DNA from: an uncultured Clostridium sp.
GTDB taxonomy: Bacteria; Bacillota; Clostridia; Clostridiales; Clostridiaceae
Direction of reading: 5' to 3'
Assembly (NCBI GenBank): GCA_937927335.1
Contig: CALBDU010000081.1
Coordinates: 1 to 5,660 of the forward strand
Length of the DNA stretch: 5,660 nucleotides
Positions within the stretch are counted from its first letter, which is position 1, and each line of letters begins with the position of its first letter. This document shows positions 1-5,520 of this stretch, piece after piece. A program made the translations under genes and the position numbers. The notes under the pieces are model-generated. The model saw only the letters and a list, made by a program, of their open reading frames with translations. It was not told the origin of the DNA and did no database searches.

Positions 1-83
1 CTGTAACAGGAGCCGCCACTGTAATACTTGCTATGGGTGCAGGTAAAAAGGCTGCTAAAGCCATTGATGAAATGCTGGGCTAA
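1..83 (+). CDS. NfnB/GltA-type NAD(P)H flavoprotein subunit, C-terminal end only
   Basis: Only the last 26 codons are present, read in the frame ending with TAA at 81-83. The tail reads VTGAATVILAMGAGKKAAKA and then IDEMLG. This is the conserved C-terminus of the glutamate synthase small-chain-like family (GltA, NfnB, SudA), where the VTGAATVI...GAGK segment helps bind FAD. In that family the subunit passes electrons between NADPH and flavin/Fe-S partners. NfnB and true GltA cannot be told apart from this tail. A partial nfnA-type gene at the right edge of the window makes NfnB the more likely reading, but that is inference. No hairpin terminator follows; a Shine-Dalgarno and a small ORF begin about 30 bases later. 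Confidence 0.8.
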   Translation, partial: VTGAATVILAMGAGKKAAKAIDEMLG

Positions 84-125
84 ATATTTACTATATATAA
101 ATTATTAATAAAGGGGAGTAATTTT

Positions 126-224
126 ATGGTAAGTATAAAAATCTGCCTTGGAGCCGGAGGCTGTGAAAATAATTCTTATTGTGACATTGAAAAATTTCTT
201 AAGAATAGGATCCAAAGCTTATGA
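126..224 (+). CDS. 32-aa ORF of unknown function, possibly the front of a broken gene
   Basis: ATG at 126 follows a strong Shine-Dalgarno (AAAGGGGAG, about 110-118) at good spacing. The predicted peptide starts MVSIKICLGAGGCENNSYCD and ends at TGA 222-224, overlapping the ATG at 221 as ATGA. It contains three cysteines, at positions 7, 14 and 19. The opening (short beta-strand, then C-L-G-x-G-x-C) faintly resembles the start of thioredoxin-like [2Fe-2S] domains seen in NuoE/NuoF-type proteins, but it is too short to assign. The gene probably lost its body when the NfnB/GltA fragment behind it was joined out of frame near position 208. It may still be translated because its ribosome binding site is intact. 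Function is not recognised. Confidence 0.4.
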   Translation: MVSIKICLGAGGCENNSYCDIEKFLKNRIQSL

Positions 225-634
225 GAATACCAGGAGAAAATTTAAAAGGAGTATTTTCACAAAATGAATTGCTTGATGCATGGAAGGTTGGAAAGAAGGC
301 AGCGGTTATTGGCGGCGGGAGCCTGGCAGTGGATGCTGCTAAAAAAGCACTTAGAATTGGCTTTGAGGTCTATATTATATACAGAAGGTTTGAGTATGAG
401 CTGCCTGCCAGCATTGAAGAAGTGAATCAGGCTATGGAAGAAGGAGTAAAATTTGATTTGCTGTTAATGGACCCCATGGAAATATTGGGAGATGAAAATG
501 GACGGGTGAAAGGAATAAAGTGCACCAGCATTGGTCTCGGGAAGCTTGGTGAAATTAAGTTTTCAGAATTTGTCCTGGAGGTGGATACAGTAATACTGCC
601 TCTTTGGATTCATAAAAAAGAAAGGTTTCTGTAA
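209..634 (+). pseudogene. Decayed NfnB/GltA-type (glutamate synthase small-chain-like) fragment
   Basis: An open frame from 221 encodes 137 aa matching the middle of NfnB/GltA proteins. It begins MRIPGENLKGVFSQNELL, has a nucleotide-binding VGKKAAVIGGGSLAVDAAKK segment at about residues 23-42, then YIIYRRFEYELPA (51-63) and EFVLEVDTVI (115-124). Full-length family members are about 460 aa, so the N-terminal Fe-S and FAD-binding half and the last roughly 100 residues are missing. The ATG at 221 is an internal methionine: the similarity continues upstream in the same frame as D-P-K-L-M to an in-frame TAG at 206-208. About 15 residues usually found between the ANEFL-like and VGKK segments are absent. 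The tail diverges after DTVILPL, and dropping one T from 603-605 gives L-G-F-I-K, which restores the expected L-G, so a frameshift is likely. It is unlikely to make a working enzyme. Confidence 0.75.
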
Positions 635-663
635 ATAATCAAAACTAAGTTTAGTGAAATAAA

Positions 664-692
664 TTGAAGACCCAAAACACATTTGTTATAAT
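664..692 (+). promoter_or_regulatory. Likely vegetative sigma-A promoter of the sigma-54 activator gene
   Basis: TTGAAG (664-669), a 17-base spacer and a perfect TATAAT (687-692) make a strong housekeeping promoter. Transcription would begin near 699. A 12-base dyad, ACTAAGTTTAGT (644-655), lies just upstream of the -35 and could be a protein site, though it is short. If this promoter is real, the TTG at 664 is its -35 box and cannot be the translation start. Confidence 0.6.
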
Positions 693-711
693 ATTATCAA
701 TTAGGGATGTA

Positions 712-2655
712 TTGGGGTGGTATATTATAGATAATGTTTTTGGATACAGCAGTGACAAACATGATGAGATAATCAAAAGATCCCATGAGAGATCAGAATT
801 TTATGGTATAGATAAGGGAATTGTTACTTCAAGAAAGATATTAAATAAGGAAGAGGTATCCTCGCATATAAAGGAAAATGTTGAGCTTATAAGGGTGGCG
901 GCACCTTTCATCAAAATACTTTATGATTTTTTGAGGAATTCCGGTTTTTTTATAGTGCTTACAGACAGAGAAGGCTGTATATTGAATAAAATCGGCGATG
1001 TAAAAATACTGGCTGCAGCAAATGAGCTAAATATGGTGATGGGAGCTTATATGGACGAAAAAAGCATAGGCACCAATGCCATGGGTATAGCAATAAAAGA
1101 GGATATGCCAATTCAGGTGTCTGCCAAGGAGCATTTTATTACAGCCTACCACCGCTGGACGTGCTCTGCAGCACCTATTCATGATGGTGCAGGCAATATC
1201 ATTGGCACCTTGAATATAACCGGCAACAGCGACAAGGTCCATCCACATACACTGGCTTTAGTGGCTGCAGCGGTGCATTCCATTGAAAACCAGATGAAGG
1301 GGGAATCTGCCAACAAAAGGGTACTGGAGGCTTATCAATATCTTAATTCAATAATGGATTCAGTTGCCTTTGGAATTTTTGCCGCAGATAAGGAAGGAAA
1401 CATAAAAAATATAAATAAAATTGCCTGTGAGATGATTGGACATAAAAAGGAGGATTTGCTTAATAAATCCCTGGACGTTATTTCACCTAACATGAGGAAT
1501 ATCCTGGATGAAATTAAAGCTGAGAGGGAATTGTATGACGAGGAGCTGGTTATTGCAGCAAAGGGAACCAGTGAAAAATATAATTTCAGCGCATATCCCA
1601 TCAAGGATGATAAAGGCAGTGTAATTGGCATGGTAGTTTCACTTAAGCATATGCAAAATGTGTATAACCTGGTAAATAAGTATACAGGTATGCAGGCCAG
1701 GTATACCTTTGACAATATAATTGGCAAAAGCAAAAGGATAAGAGACATAATTGAATATTCAAAGGATGTGGCAGACAGTCCATCCACCATACTGATAAGC
1801 GGGGAAAGCGGCACTGGAAAGGAAATACTTGCCCAGGCAATTCATAATTATAGCAGCAGAAGGAATAACGGCTTTGTGGCAATAAATTGCGGGGCAATTC
1901 CAGCCAACCTTATTGAAAGTGAGCTTTTTGGATATGCAGACGGAGCCTTTACAGGAGCAAGGAAAGGCGGTAATCCTGGAAAGTTTGAGCTGGCCAACGG
2001 CGGCACTCTTTTTCTGGACGAGATAGGGGAGATGCCTCTGGAAATGCAGGTGAAGCTTTTGAGAGCTCTGCAGGAAGGAACCATAACACGAGTTGGAGGC
2101 AATAAATATATAGATGTAGATGTAAGGATAATTGCAGCAACCAACCGTAATCTTCTTAATGAAGTGAGAGCCGGCAGATTCAGAGAAGACCTTTACTATA
2201 GGCTGTCCGTCATTCCTATAATACTTCCGGCCTTAAGAGCCAGAAGCGAAGATATCCCTTTGCTTATAAATCACTTTTTAAATATCAAATCCCTTAAGCT
2301 GAACAAAAGGATTCCTAAGCTGGACAGCAGCCTTTATGAAAAGATGAGCAGCTATTATTGGCCGGGAAATATCAGGGAGCTTGAGAATTTTGTGGAGAAT
2401 ATAGTTAATTTAAACGGAAAAACCACGTTCCCACTGGAGGATACCTGGGATATTAAACAAGACCTTGTACAGGAAAAGGATATTAAACAGGAAATAAACG
2501 ATGTATATGTGTGCAACCTGGAGGAGCTTGAGAAAAGGGCTATTGAAAGCTGCATGGGAAAATATGACTCCAATGTTACAAAATGCGCTAAAACTCTTGG
2601 AATAAGCAGGAACACACTTTATCTTAAAATGAAAAAATACAACATATCGCCATAA
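712..2655 (+). CDS. Sigma-54-dependent enhancer-binding transcription activator, AcoR type (GAF-PAS-AAA+-Fis HTH)
   Basis: This cytoplasmic activator hydrolyses ATP to open promoters held by sigma-54 RNA polymerase. Numbering from TTG 712 (647 aa): a GAF-like sensor at about 40-195 contains SIGTNAMGIAI and CSAAPIHD, both characteristic of the AcoR group. A PAS domain spans about 208-318. The AAA+ core spans about 335-560 with Walker A GESGTGKE (364-371), the sigma-54-contacting GAFTGA loop (411-416), Walker B GGTLFLDEIGE (430-440), arginine-finger region FREDLYYRL (491-499) and WPGNIREL (550-557). A Fis-type HTH covers about 622-646. All catalytic motifs are intact. The start is uncertain: no in-frame ATG occurs before residue 108, TTG 664 overlaps the -35 box, and TTG 712 has AGGGA at 703-707. 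The GAF/PAS ligand is unknown. The likely target is the sigma-54 promoter before the alcohol dehydrogenase. Confidence 0.93.
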   Translation: MGWYIIDNVFGYSSDKHDEIIKRSHERSEFYGIDKGIVTSRKILNKEEVSSHIKENVELIRVAAPFIKILYDFLRNSGFFIVLTDREGCILNKIGDVKILAAANELNMVMGAYMDEKSIGTNAMGIAIKEDMPIQVSAKEHFITAYHRWTCSAAPIHDGAGNIIGTLNITGNSDKVHPHTLALVAAAVHSIENQMKGESANKRVLEAYQYLNSIMDSVAFGIFAADKEGNIKNINKIACEMIGHKKEDLLNKSLDVISPNMRNILDEIKAERELYDEELVIAAKGTSEKYNFSAYPIKDDKGSVIGMVVSLKHMQNVYNLVNKYTGMQARYTFDNIIGKSKRIRDIIEYSKDVADSPSTILISGESGTGKEILAQAIHNYSSRRNNGFVAINCGAIPANLIESELFGYADGAFTGARKGGNPGKFELANGGTLFLDEIGEMPLEMQVKLLRALQEGTITRVGGNKYIDVDVRIIAATNRNLLNEVRAGRFREDLYYRLSVIPIILPALRARSEDIPLLINHFLNIKSLKLNKRIPKLDSSLYEKMSSYYWPGNIRELENFVENIVNLNGKTTFPLEDTWDIKQDLVQEKDIKQEINDVYVCNLEELEKRAIESCMGKYDSNVTKCAKTLGISRNTLYLKMKKYNISP

Positions 2656-2694
2656 GGCAATAAAGACAAGGCTTATTGAATAATAATTTCCTTT

Positions 2695-2722
2695 CTTACA
2701 GAAACTAAACTGACTTTATACT
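2695..2722 (+). promoter_or_regulatory. Possible weak promoter for the 47-aa gene
   Basis: CTTACA (2695-2700), a 16-base spacer and TATACT (2717-2722) form a moderate sigma-A-like match. The start site would fall at about 2729, almost on the ribosome binding site, leaving a very short leader. The gene could instead be read through from the activator upstream, since no convincing terminator separates them. Confidence 0.3.
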
Positions 2723-2746
2723 AATTAAAGGAAAGGAAAAGTGATT

Positions 2747-2890
2747 ATGGATAATAATAAAAACAGGATGAAAGACAGGGAAAAAAGCAACGCTGAGTTG
2801 AGAAAGATGGATCCGAAGGAAAATGCAGATATGGGAATCATTGGCGGTGCCAAAATAGGCGTCCACGATGGCAAACACGAAAAAAGTTAA
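2747..2890 (+). CDS. Small basic protein of unknown function (47 aa)
   Basis: ATG 2747 is preceded by a purine-rich Shine-Dalgarno (AAAGGAAAGG, about 2727-2736); GTG 2741 is in frame but too close to it. The product starts MDNNKNRMKDREKSNAELRK and then carries a small glycine-rich patch, DMGIIGGAKIGVHDG (residues 28-42), before a charged end (KHEKS). It has no cysteine, no signal peptide and no membrane segment. The first 27 residues are highly charged and probably helical or disordered. I do not recognise a family. The strong ribosome binding site and the palindromic terminator immediately after the stop argue that it is a genuine gene. It lies 91 bases downstream of the sigma-54 activator and convergent with the HxlR gene. 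Confidence 0.6.
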   Translation: MDNNKNRMKDREKSNAELRKMDPKENADMGIIGGAKIGVHDGKHEKS

Positions 2891-2899
2891 TGGTAAACT

Positions 2900-2926
2900 A
2901 TGGAATGGGGTCTGACCCCATTCCAT
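2900..2926. terminator. Perfect 27-bp palindrome, likely bidirectional terminator
   Basis: Two 13-base arms (2900-2912 and 2914-2926) are exact reverse complements around a single T. As RNA they would form a 12-bp stem closed by four G-C pairs over a CTG loop. The palindrome sits between two convergent genes: the 47-aa gene stops at 2890 and the HxlR stop codon begins at 2927. The flanking GTAAA and TTTAC could lengthen the stem with a bulge. The following T stretch is weak (TTTATTT on the plus strand), so it may act partly as a mobile palindromic unit. Its core is GGGGTCTGACCCC. Confidence 0.7.
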
Positions 2927-3268
2927 TTATTTACATGGGTTTGGCAGACCTTTGTACTCAAAATAATATACACCCCAATTTCGTATGGCTTCAATAATGG
3001 GTATTAAAGTTTCTCCAAGCTCGGTGAGGGAGTATTCAGTTCTTGGGGGAACGATGGGATATACCACCCTGTTAATTAATCCATCGCTTTCAAGCTCACG
3101 GAGCTGCTGGGTCAGCATTTTGGGGGTTGCCTGGGGAATTCGTTTTCTTAGATCGCTAAAACGCAATGTATTATCTATAAGGTTCCAAAGAATAATTGGT
3201 TTATATTTACCGCCTATAAAGCACATTGCAGCTTCTATGGTGCAGTAAAACTGACGATCCTGTTTCAT
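2927..3268 (-). CDS. HxlR-family winged-helix transcription regulator
   Basis: This 113-aa protein has the standard length and motifs of the HxlR family: a Cys-containing N-terminus (CTIEAAMCFIGGKYKPIILW, residues 9-28), FSDLRKRIP (37-45), the recognition-helix region KMLTQQLRELESDGLI (50-65) and the beta-wing RVVYPIVPPRTEYSLTELG. The family binds DNA as dimers, and several members sense electrophiles, quinones or aldehydes through the conserved N-terminal cysteine, here Cys9. The start is supported by AAGGAG at 3277-3282 on the minus strand, 8 bases before the ATG. The gene is divergent from the LUD gene across 143 bases holding likely operators, so self-control and control of LUD are probable. 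What it senses is inference; an aldehyde or redox signal would suit the neighbouring alcohol metabolism. Confidence 0.92.
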   Translation of the reverse strand: MKQDRQFYCTIEAAMCFIGGKYKPIILWNLIDNTLRFSDLRKRIPQATPKMLTQQLRELESDGLINRVVYPIVPPRTEYSLTELGETLIPIIEAIRNWGVYYFEYKGLPNPCK

Positions 3269-3282
3269 TTTGCCATCTCCTT

Positions 3283-3326
3283 AGTATCATTTTGGGTACT
3301 ATATCACAAAAAAGTGCGTACTATAT
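3283..3326. promoter_or_regulatory. Likely HxlR operators in the divergent intergenic region
   Basis: An 18-base dyad with arms AGTAnC and GnTACT lies at 3283-3300, directly upstream of the HxlR ribosome binding site. The 9-mer GTACTATAT occurs at 3296-3304 and again at 3318-3326, 22 bases apart, or two helical turns. AGTA/TACT dyads are typical of HxlR-family sites. The second copy overlaps the -35 area of the predicted LUD promoter, so binding could block or tune both genes. Confidence 0.55.
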
Positions 3327-3350
3327 AAAATAGCCAATTGTGTATATAAT
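3322..3350 (+). promoter_or_regulatory. Predicted promoter of the LUD gene
   Basis: A perfect -10 TATAAT occurs at 3345-3350. The matching -35 position (about 3322-3327, TATATA) is poor and overlaps a GTACTATAT repeat. A strong -10 with a weak -35 covered by a putative operator suggests a regulated promoter. Transcription would start near 3357, leaving a leader of about 55 bases before the LUD start. Confidence 0.5.
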
Positions 3351-3411
3351 GATAATATCAAAACAATTTAATCCGGTCAAAGAAAGAACATAAAAAGGGG
3401 GATTTTTTTAA

Positions 3412-4059
3412 ATGGCAAGACAATCAGCATTAGAACAACGTTATGATAAGTTGGGGGTTCACGTAGTTGAATCATTAAAAAAGCGTCATTTTGAGGCATA
3501 TTACTGCCAGACCAGGGAAGATGCCATGAAGCAGGTGTTAGATCTGATTCCTGAAAATCATGTTGTATCCTGGGGCGGTTCTGAAACCATAGACCAGTTA
3601 GGGCTGAAGGGGCTTGTTAGGGAGCGTGGAAATGAAGTAATTGACAGAGATACTGCAAAAAGCCCTGAAGAAAGAAATGAGCTTATGAGAAAAGCGCTTT
3701 TATGCGACACCTTCCTTATGAGCTGCAATGCTATGAGCGAAGATGGACAGCTGGTTAATTTAGATGGAAATGGAAATCGTGTGGCAGCAATGATTTTTGG
3801 ACCTAAAAGCGTAATCGTAGTGGCTGGCATGAATAAGGTTGTAAAAACTCTGGAGGATGCAGTGCAGAGAACCAGAACAATAGCTGCACCTATAAACACC
3901 CAGCGCTTTAATGGCATAAAAACTCCATGTGCTGTAACTGGAAGCTGTGCAGATTGCATAAGTCCTGACAGCATATGCGCATATTTGGTAACAACAAGAG
4001 TAAGCCGCCCGGCAAATAAAATCAAGGTGGTTCTAGTAGGGGAAGACCTCGGTTTTTAA
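3412..4059 (+). CDS. LUD-domain protein (DUF162/YkgG/LutC-like), single domain
   Basis: The 215-aa product is a stand-alone LUD domain. Family hallmarks are VSWGGSETIDQLGL (about 52-65), LMSCNAMSEDGQLVNLDGNG (102-121), NRVAAMIFGPKSVIVVAGMN (122-141) and TRTIAAPINTQR (154-165). Relatives include LutC/YkgG, which take part in lactate oxidation with Fe-S partners, but many clostridial stand-alone copies have no known role. No LutA or LutB gene is visible here, so a lactate function cannot be claimed. The C-terminal part has Cys173, Cys179, Cys182 and Cys189 (CX5CX2CX6C), which could bind an Fe-S cluster or metal. ATG 3412 follows AAAGGGGGA (about 3394-3402) with a T-rich spacer. The gene is monocistronic, bounded by a promoter with operators and by an intrinsic terminator. 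It is cytoplasmic, with no signal peptide. Confidence 0.88.
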   Translation: MARQSALEQRYDKLGVHVVESLKKRHFEAYYCQTREDAMKQVLDLIPENHVVSWGGSETIDQLGLKGLVRERGNEVIDRDTAKSPEERNELMRKALLCDTFLMSCNAMSEDGQLVNLDGNGNRVAAMIFGPKSVIVVAGMNKVVKTLEDAVQRTRTIAAPINTQRFNGIKTPCAVTGSCADCISPDSICAYLVTTRVSRPANKIKVVLVGEDLGF

Positions 4060-4079
4060 AGTACTGCAGTGTAAATTCA

Positions 4080-4110
4080 GCCTTCCATGGTGTTATGGGA
4101 GGCCTTTTTT
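4080..4110 (+). terminator. Intrinsic terminator of the LUD gene
   Basis: GCCTTCCAT (4080-4088) pairs with ATGGGAGGC (4095-4103) in a 9-bp stem with one G-U pair and a six-base loop. It is followed by a run of six T (4105-4110) and more T-rich sequence. It begins 20 bases after the LUD stop, so the alcohol dehydrogenase downstream must have its own promoter. Confidence 0.85.
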
Positions 4111-4173
4111 ATTTTAAAAGAAGTGTAAACTAAATTGATTATGTTAAATATATAACTGTTAGAATTTATTACA

Positions 4174-4225
4174 ATGTCATAAAATAGGACTAATATTTGA
4201 ATATATATGTCCTGATTTATGACAT
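4174..4225. promoter_or_regulatory. Twin upstream activator sites for a sigma-54 enhancer-binding protein
   Basis: Two 15-base dyads, GTCATAAAATAGGAC (4176-4190) and GTCCTGATTTATGAC (4209-4223), share the pattern GTCnT-n5-AnGAC. They are also near inverted copies of each other: the 17-base arms 4174-4190 and 4209-4225 match at 15 positions. Their centres are 33 bases apart, about three helical turns, and lie about 129 and 96 bases upstream of the predicted start site. This is the usual place and arrangement for Fis-type enhancer-binding protein dimers. The likely binder is the activator encoded at 712-2655 (inference). Confidence 0.65.
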
Positions 4226-4285
4226 ATATTAATTTTAAATAGGAAAAGCAAGGCAAATACCTAGTTGTTTACTGCATGATAAGTT

Positions 4286-4301
4286 TGGCATATTAATTGC
4301 T
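4286..4301 (+). promoter_or_regulatory. Sigma-54 (-24/-12) promoter of adh-nfnA
   Basis: TGGCATATTAATTGCT matches the sigma-54 consensus TGGCAC-N5-TTGCW at all but one of the key positions. The invariant GG (4287-4288) and GC (4299-4300) are separated by exactly ten bases. The start site would be near 4312, giving a leader of about 33 bases before the adh ATG. The promoter lies between the twin upstream sites and a strong ribosome binding site, as expected for an activator-dependent operon. Confidence 0.75.
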
Positions 4302-4344
4302 ATATATATTTGTGAAAATAAAAACAATTTAGGAGGAATATAAA

Positions 4345-5520
4345 ATGTCAAGATTTACACTGCCAAGAGATATTTATTTTGGAGAAAACTCTTTAGAGGA
4401 ATTAAAAAACCTGAAAGGTAACAAAGCTGTTATAGTAGTTGGAGGAGGCTCAATGAAAAAATTCGGCTTCCTGGACAAAATTGAAGAATACCTTAAGGAA
4501 GCGGGAATTGAGACTAAACTTATAGAAGGGGTTGAGCCTGACCCATCAGTAGAAACAGTTATGAATGGCGCAGCAGTAATGAGGGAATATCAGCCGGACT
4601 GGATAATTTCAGTTGGAGGAGGATCACCTATAGATGCAGCTAAAGCAATGTGGATTTTCTATGAATATCCTGACTTTACCTTTGAACAGGCTGTTATACC
4701 TTTTGGAATACCTGAATTGAGACAAAAGGCAAAGTTTGTGGCAATTCCATCCACCAGCGGTACTGCTACAGAGGTTACGGCATTTTCTGTTATAACAGAT
4801 TACAAGGCACAGATAAAATATCCTCTAGCAGATTTCAATTTAACACCTGATATTGCAATAGTTGATCCTGCATTAGCTCAGACTATGCCTCCAAAACTTG
4901 TAGCTTACACTGGAATGGATGCGCTGACTCATGCTGTGGAAGCTTATGTAGCTGCCTTAAGCTCGGCATTTTCAGATCCTCTTGCAATGCAGGCCATTGT
5001 TATGATAAAGGAACATCTCTTAAATTCCTATAAGGGAGATAAAAATTCAAGAGATGAAATGCATATAGCACAGTGTCTTGCAGGTATGGCCTTCTCCAAT
5101 GCGTTGCTGGGAATAACCCACTCCATGGCACACAAAACTGGTGCAGTATTCCACATTCCTCACGGATGTGCCAATGCAATATATCTCCCATATGTAATTG
5201 CCTACAACAAGAAGGTTTGCGGAAAGAAATATGCAGATATAGCAAAGAAACTGGAACTTTCAGGAAGCAGTGAGGATGAGCTGGTAGCTTCATTAATAAA
5301 GCTTATAAATGACATGAACAAGGAAATGAATATTCCTTCAAACTTAAAAGAGTATGGTATAAGTGAAGAAGATTTTAGGAATAATATTGGTAGAATTGCA
5401 CACAACGCAGTGTTAGATGCATGCACAGGAAGCAATCCAAGACCAATTGACGACGAAACTATGGAAAAATTATTTAACTGTATTTATAACGGAGATATTG
5501 AAGGAGCTGCAAATGTATAA
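4345..5520 (+). CDS. Iron-containing alcohol dehydrogenase, NADPH type (butanol/ethanol dehydrogenase-like)
   Basis: This 391-aa cytoplasmic group III alcohol dehydrogenase interconverts short-chain aldehydes and alcohols. The full length closely resembles clostridial Adh1/BdhA-type enzymes. The predicted Fe/Zn ligands are Asp192, His196, His259 and His273 (in GMDALTHAVEAY and THSMAHKTGAVFHIPHG), with His263 in the catalytic position. The dinucleotide site includes GGGSPIDAAK (91-100) and STSGTATEV (136-144). The first-strand loop reads VGGGSMKK (32-39), the GGGS type seen in NADPH-using YqhD/BdhA enzymes, instead of the Asp found in NAD-dependent FucO. AGGAGG at 4331-4336 sets the start at ATG 4345. 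It is the first gene of a sigma-54 operon and overlaps nfnA by 8 bases. Substrate chain length and physiological direction cannot be read from the sequence. Confidence 0.95.
   Translation: MSRFTLPRDIYFGENSLEELKNLKGNKAVIVVGGGSMKKFGFLDKIEEYLKEAGIETKLIEGVEPDPSVETVMNGAAVMREYQPDWIISVGGGSPIDAAKAMWIFYEYPDFTFEQAVIPFGIPELRQKAKFVAIPSTSGTATEVTAFSVITDYKAQIKYPLADFNLTPDIAIVDPALAQTMPPKLVAYTGMDALTHAVEAYVAALSSAFSDPLAMQAIVMIKEHLLNSYKGDKNSRDEMHIAQCLAGMAFSNALLGITHSMAHKTGAVFHIPHGCANAIYLPYVIAYNKKVCGKKYADIAKKLELSGSSEDELVASLIKLINDMNKEMNIPSNLKEYGISEEDFRNNIGRIAHNAVLDACTGSNPRPIDDETMEKLFNCIYNGDIEGAANV

Noticed and set aside
664..711. TTG at 664 as the activator's start codon
   Set aside because: It has no convincing ribosome binding site and coincides with the -35 of a TTGAAG-17-TATAAT promoter, so it would lie upstream of the transcript start. 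It stays possible only if that promoter is not used.
1335..1814. Long open frame on the minus strand inside the activator gene
   Set aside because: It lies antisense to conserved PAS and AAA+ coding sequence, has a low-complexity Ser/Leu/Ile composition, and has no ribosome binding site or known motif.
2658..2678. CAATAA...TTATTG hairpin after the activator gene
   Set aside because: The stem is only six A-T-rich pairs with a nine-base loop and no clean T run, too weak to call a terminator.
2747..2890. Small acid-soluble spore protein
   Set aside because: The length and charge are suggestive, but I cannot see the conserved SASP motifs, so no family was assigned.
2900..2926. GGGGTCTGACCCC palindrome as another activator-binding site
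   Set aside because: It does not fit the GTCnT-n5-AnGAC pattern of the upstream sites before adh and has no -24/-12 promoter nearby.
3558..4025. 155-codon open frame on the minus strand within the LUD gene
   Set aside because: It is antisense to a conserved LUD domain. The hydrophobic look is a mirror-frame effect and no family motif is present.
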